Assembly (NCBI GenBank): GCA_937969485.1
Contig: CALBVQ010000221.1
Coordinates: 1-8,531 of the forward strand
Length of the DNA stretch: 8,531 nucleotides
DNA from: an uncultured Saprospiraceae bacterium
GTDB lineage: Bacteria; Bacteroidota; Bacteroidia; Chitinophagales; Saprospiraceae
Direction of reading: 5' to 3'
Shown: positions 6,604-8,531 of the stretch, in pieces
Layout: each line of letters begins with the position of its first letter
How positions within the stretch are numbered: the first letter of the stretch is position 1
Position numbers and translations under genes: made by a program
The notes under the pieces: model-generated
Told to the model about the DNA's origin: nothing
Seen by the model: the letters and a program-made list of their open reading frames with translations, nothing else
Databases searched by the model: none

Positions 6604-7638
6604 GTGGCTGTACTAGAATTCATATATGATCGCTTTCTACTATCAAGTAAAAAGAAGAAATACCGTTCTCCAGGTATTAAAGATTGCAAAGTAGGAAATA
6701 CTCCTTTGATAAGATTATTTCACTACACTGGAAAGTACGATAGATTAATCTACGCAAAGATGGAATGCGAAAATCCGACACGTTCCGCTAAGGATAGGGT
6801 AGCTGAATATATCTTAAATAAGGGTCTAGAAAGTGGAGAGATTAATTCAAATAGCACGATAATAGAGGCATCAAGTGGAAATACAGGACTTGCCTTGGCA
6901 AGGATTGCATCGCTAAAGGGCTTGAAATGTCTGATCACAATAAAGGACAAAGTATCGCCTACTAAGATTCAAGACCTTGAAATGATGGGAGCTCAAGTGG
7001 AAATATGTGATTCAAGTGCTCCTCGCGGGAATCCAGAAAATTATATTACTAAGGCACAAAATTTTGCAAAGTCAATCAAAGACGGTTATTACGTAAATCA
7101 AAATTTTAATCCTGACAACAGTAACGCACATTATTCTACCACTGGTCCAGAGTTATGGGAACAGACAGGTGGTAATATTACACATTTGGTAGCTGCATTA
7201 TCCACGGGAGGTACACTTTGTGGTACAGCGCGGTTTTTGAAAGAGCAAAATCCAGACATAAAGATTATTGCTGTTGATGCCGATGGATCTGTCCTTAATC
7301 AATATTACAAGGATGGTAAGTCTCAGAATGTAACAACTTCTTCTTATAACATGGATGGTGTAGGGAAAAAGTTTGTAGCAGGTAATGTCGATTTCAATCT
7401 GATAGATAAAGTAATCACTGTGAAGGATGTTGAATCCTATAAAACTTGTGTTGAGTTGAATGAAAAAGAATCAATTTACGTAGGTCATTCATCAGGTGCA
7501 GTTATGCTTGCAATAAGTAAGCTTGTGGGATCAACAGAGCCCGATGCTTGTATCGTAGGAATCTTTGCGGATCATGGCTCAAAGTATAAGAAGTCTATTT
7601 TTGACGAATCGTGGTTGCGCGATAAGAAGTTTATCTAA
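6604..7638 (+). CDS. PLP-dependent cysteine synthase / cystathionine beta-synthase family enzyme
   Basis: This is a fold-type II PLP enzyme of 344 aa in the CysK/CysM/CBS family, which catalyses beta-replacement on serine derivatives to make cysteine or related amino acids. Visible motifs are GNTPLIRL (31-38), the PLP-lysine site NPTRSAKDR (57-65, Lys63), the substrate-binding EASSGNTG (88-95), the phosphate-binding STGGTLCG (200-207) and GHSSGA (294-299), whose Ser is placed to contact the pyridine nitrogen. The C-terminal part, with DADGSV (225-230), DGVGKKF (251-257) and a late SWLRDKKF (336-343), resembles cystathionine beta-synthase-type members more than classic CysK. There is no CBS (Bateman) domain, and the length is near the family norm. 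About 28 extra N-terminal residues precede the core. The start is GTG; a stop at 6586-6588 excludes anything further upstream except an unlikely CTG. It has its own -7 box. Its 3' end overlaps that of the convergent EI24 gene by 4 nt. The exact substrate (O-acetylserine, serine plus homocysteine, or other) is unresolved. Confidence 0.88.
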   Translation: MAVLEFIYDRFLLSSKKKKYRSPGIKDCKVGNTPLIRLFHYTGKYDRLIYAKMECENPTRSAKDRVAEYILNKGLESGEINSNSTIIEASSGNTGLALARIASLKGLKCLITIKDKVSPTKIQDLEMMGAQVEICDSSAPRGNPENYITKAQNFAKSIKDGYYVNQNFNPDNSNAHYSTTGPELWEQTGGNITHLVAALSTGGTLCGTARFLKEQNPDIKIIAVDADGSVLNQYYKDGKSQNVTTSSYNMDGVGKKFVAGNVDFNLIDKVITVKDVESYKTCVELNEKESIYVGHSSGAVMLAISKLVGSTEPDACIVGIFADHGSKYKKSIFDESWLRDKKFI

Positions 7639-8363
7639 GTGTGACTTTTCAATAGTATATCTAGAGTTCCATGGGTTGAAATAGCTGTAGTTATTACAGG
7701 TGATAAAAATACCCCCATTATTGGAATAAGTAATAAGACAAGATAGATGGAGCCGTAGCCGATTGTCATGATTCTATTATTTCTAGCGAATCTTGTAGTT
7801 TCCCTTACTGACTTGAATCTCTCGAGGGTATAATCCATCACCCCTATTCCCGCATAGTAAGCCTGAACTAGAAAGAGTAGGATAGGGACTACTATGCTGA
7901 GCATGGGGATAAGATTGATTGCTAAGATCAGTAATGTGAGTATTAATTCAAAAGCAAGGTTTCTCATTGAAAGCTTTATCCCCCGGTACATAGAGTATGT
8001 GAAGGACATACTAAGCCTTTTCATTCCAGAAGCATGCTTGTTTTCGATTTTTTCACTCATAGCACTCATTAGAGGACCAGTTGCAATAAGCACAAGGTAC
8101 TTGAAGAGGATGAACGCAAGTATGAAGGTAGTTAATCTGCCAGTCCATTTTAAGAGGCCAGGATTCTTCGCGCCAAAATCAGGAAGGATGGCTGCAATTG
8201 AAGAACCTGCAAAACCTCCGACAAACCAAGAGCTTATTGCTACTACTATCAATAATGCCAGCGCAATTAAGCCAGACTTGAAGAAGTAACCAAAAAGTCT
8301 ATGTTTTACTATTGATGACAGGCCTTGTGGCACGGAGTTAAGCAAGATTCCCAATGAAGACAT
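7635..8363 (-). CDS. EI24/CysZ-family integral membrane protein
   Basis: This 242-aa inner-membrane protein has about four hydrophobic regions (roughly 30-50, 78-98, a long double stretch 137-172, and 203-227). Family marks are the loop after the second region, GPLMSAMSEKIE (96-107), corresponding to the conserved Pro...Glu-Lys-Val-Glu segment of EI24 proteins, and the amphipathic ERFKSVRETTRFARNNR (181-197) before the last region. The family includes the proteobacterial sulfate transporter CysZ, so sulfate uptake is possible, but many members outside proteobacteria have no tested function. The neighbouring cysteine-synthase-type gene gives mild support for a sulfur role. The ATG at 8361-8363 follows an AT-rich leader; TATATCGA at 8388-8381 sits at the usual promoter distance but is a poor -7 match. 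The TAG stop overlaps the TAA of the convergent gene, and no terminator is visible, so its transcript may run antisense into the PLP-enzyme gene. Confidence 0.85.
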   Translation of the reverse strand: MSSLGILLNSVPQGLSSIVKHRLFGYFFKSGLIALALLIVVAISSWFVGGFAGSSIAAILPDFGAKNPGLLKWTGRLTTFILAFILFKYLVLIATGPLMSAMSEKIENKHASGMKRLSMSFTYSMYRGIKLSMRNLAFELILTLLILAINLIPMLSIVVPILLFLVQAYYAGIGVMDYTLERFKSVRETTRFARNNRIMTIGYGSIYLVLLLIPIMGVFLSPVITTAISTHGTLDILLKSHT

Positions 8364-8443
8364 AGTTGTGTATTAAAATTTCGATATACTAAGTTAATAA
8401 TTCAAATCGAAAAACAGTTCCTCATATGGAGAGGATAAGATGC

Positions 8444-8481
8444 AAAAAAAGTCCCTTTGGGAAGAACCAAAAGGGACTTTT
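8444..8481 (-). terminator. Intrinsic terminator for a minus-strand gene right of the window
   Basis: GTCCCTTTGG (8451-8460) pairs with CCAAAAGGGAC (8467-8477) with one unpaired A, around the loop GAAGAA, extended by AAAA/TTTT flanks (8447-8450 and 8478-8481). Read leftward it ends in seven T residues (8450-8444), a strong terminator. It lies upstream of the EI24 gene, so it insulates that gene from transcription entering from the right. The T-run on the plus strand is only four long. Confidence 0.75.
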
Positions 8482-8497
8482 GATATGACTTTCTTAT

Positions 8498-8530
8498 CTA
8501 ATTAATTAATACCAATTCTGTTTTAAGGTT
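8498..8530 (-). CDS. Possible C-terminal tail of a gene beyond the right edge
   Basis: The minus-strand frame from 8530 is open to TAG (8500-8498) and encodes NLKTELVLIN. A second open frame from 8529 ends at TAA (8508-8506) with LKQNWY. Either stop lies about 17-25 nt before the terminator stem, which suggests that a minus-strand gene ends here. The piece is too short to identify or to choose between the frames. Confidence 0.22.
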   Translation of the reverse strand, partial: NLKTELVLIN

Positions 8531-8531
8531 T

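Noticed and set aside
6750..6950. 66-codon minus-strand ORF inside the PLP-enzyme gene
   Set aside because: It lies opposite the PLP-lysine and SGNTG motifs and is explained by the coding strand.
7894..8289. 131-codon plus-strand ORF opposite the EI24 gene
   Set aside because: The minus-strand frame has clear EI24 family motifs and membrane spans; the plus frame is its antisense shadow.
8381..8406. Promoter for the EI24 gene (TATATCGA with a TTTG upstream)
   Set aside because: The -7 candidate matches TAnnTTTG poorly and the TTTG is only 14 nt upstream, so only its position is right.
1..8531. CRISPR array, insertion sequence, tRNA or rRNA
   Set aside because: I found no regularly spaced repeats, transposase, cloverleaf or rRNA-like sequence; the 14-nt inverted pair at the ends does not bound a recognisable element.

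Overview
The window looks like chromosomal DNA of a member of the Bacteroidota, probably Cytophagales- or Flavobacteriales-like. The evidence is the AT-rich composition, start codons without Shine-Dalgarno sequences, four copies of the Bacteroidota-type -7 promoter box TAnnTTTG, a DUF6089 outer-membrane barrel protein (a family I know only from this phylum), and an S8 protease and a RecQ of forms familiar from it. I see no phage, transposon, CRISPR, tRNA or rRNA signal. The protein-coding content is mostly housekeeping or envelope-related.

Layout. Positions 1-450 hold no convincing gene. A minus-strand secreted subtilisin-family protease (520-2175) ends in a clear intrinsic terminator (461-494). 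A 477-bp divergent intergenic region follows, then plus-strand genes: a DUF6089 outer-membrane beta-barrel protein (2653-3528), a RecQ-family helicase (best start 3579, end 5471), a group-1 (GT4-like) glycosyltransferase that overlaps the helicase stop by 4 nt (5468-6544), and a PLP-dependent cysteine synthase/CBS-family enzyme (6604-7638). A minus-strand EI24/CysZ-family membrane protein (7635-8363) meets the PLP enzyme tail to tail with a 4-nt overlap. The right edge carries a terminator oriented for a minus-strand gene lying mostly beyond the window.

How the genes relate. RecQ and the glycosyltransferase form a translationally coupled pair with no evident functional link. The PLP enzyme and the EI24/CysZ-type protein may share a sulfur/cysteine theme, since cysZ and cysK are neighbours in enterobacteria; here the arrangement is convergent. 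The protease and barrel protein are both exported and divergently transcribed.

The most useful non-routine observations are these. RecQ has no ATG/GTG/TTG start that keeps its conserved N-terminus, and a CTG at 3579 fits both the homology and the promoter spacing. The four TAnnTTTG boxes lie 16-18 nt from their start codons, implying very short leaders. The protease carries an insertion of about 190 residues between its catalytic Asp and His. I did not find a convincing new multi-gene system.
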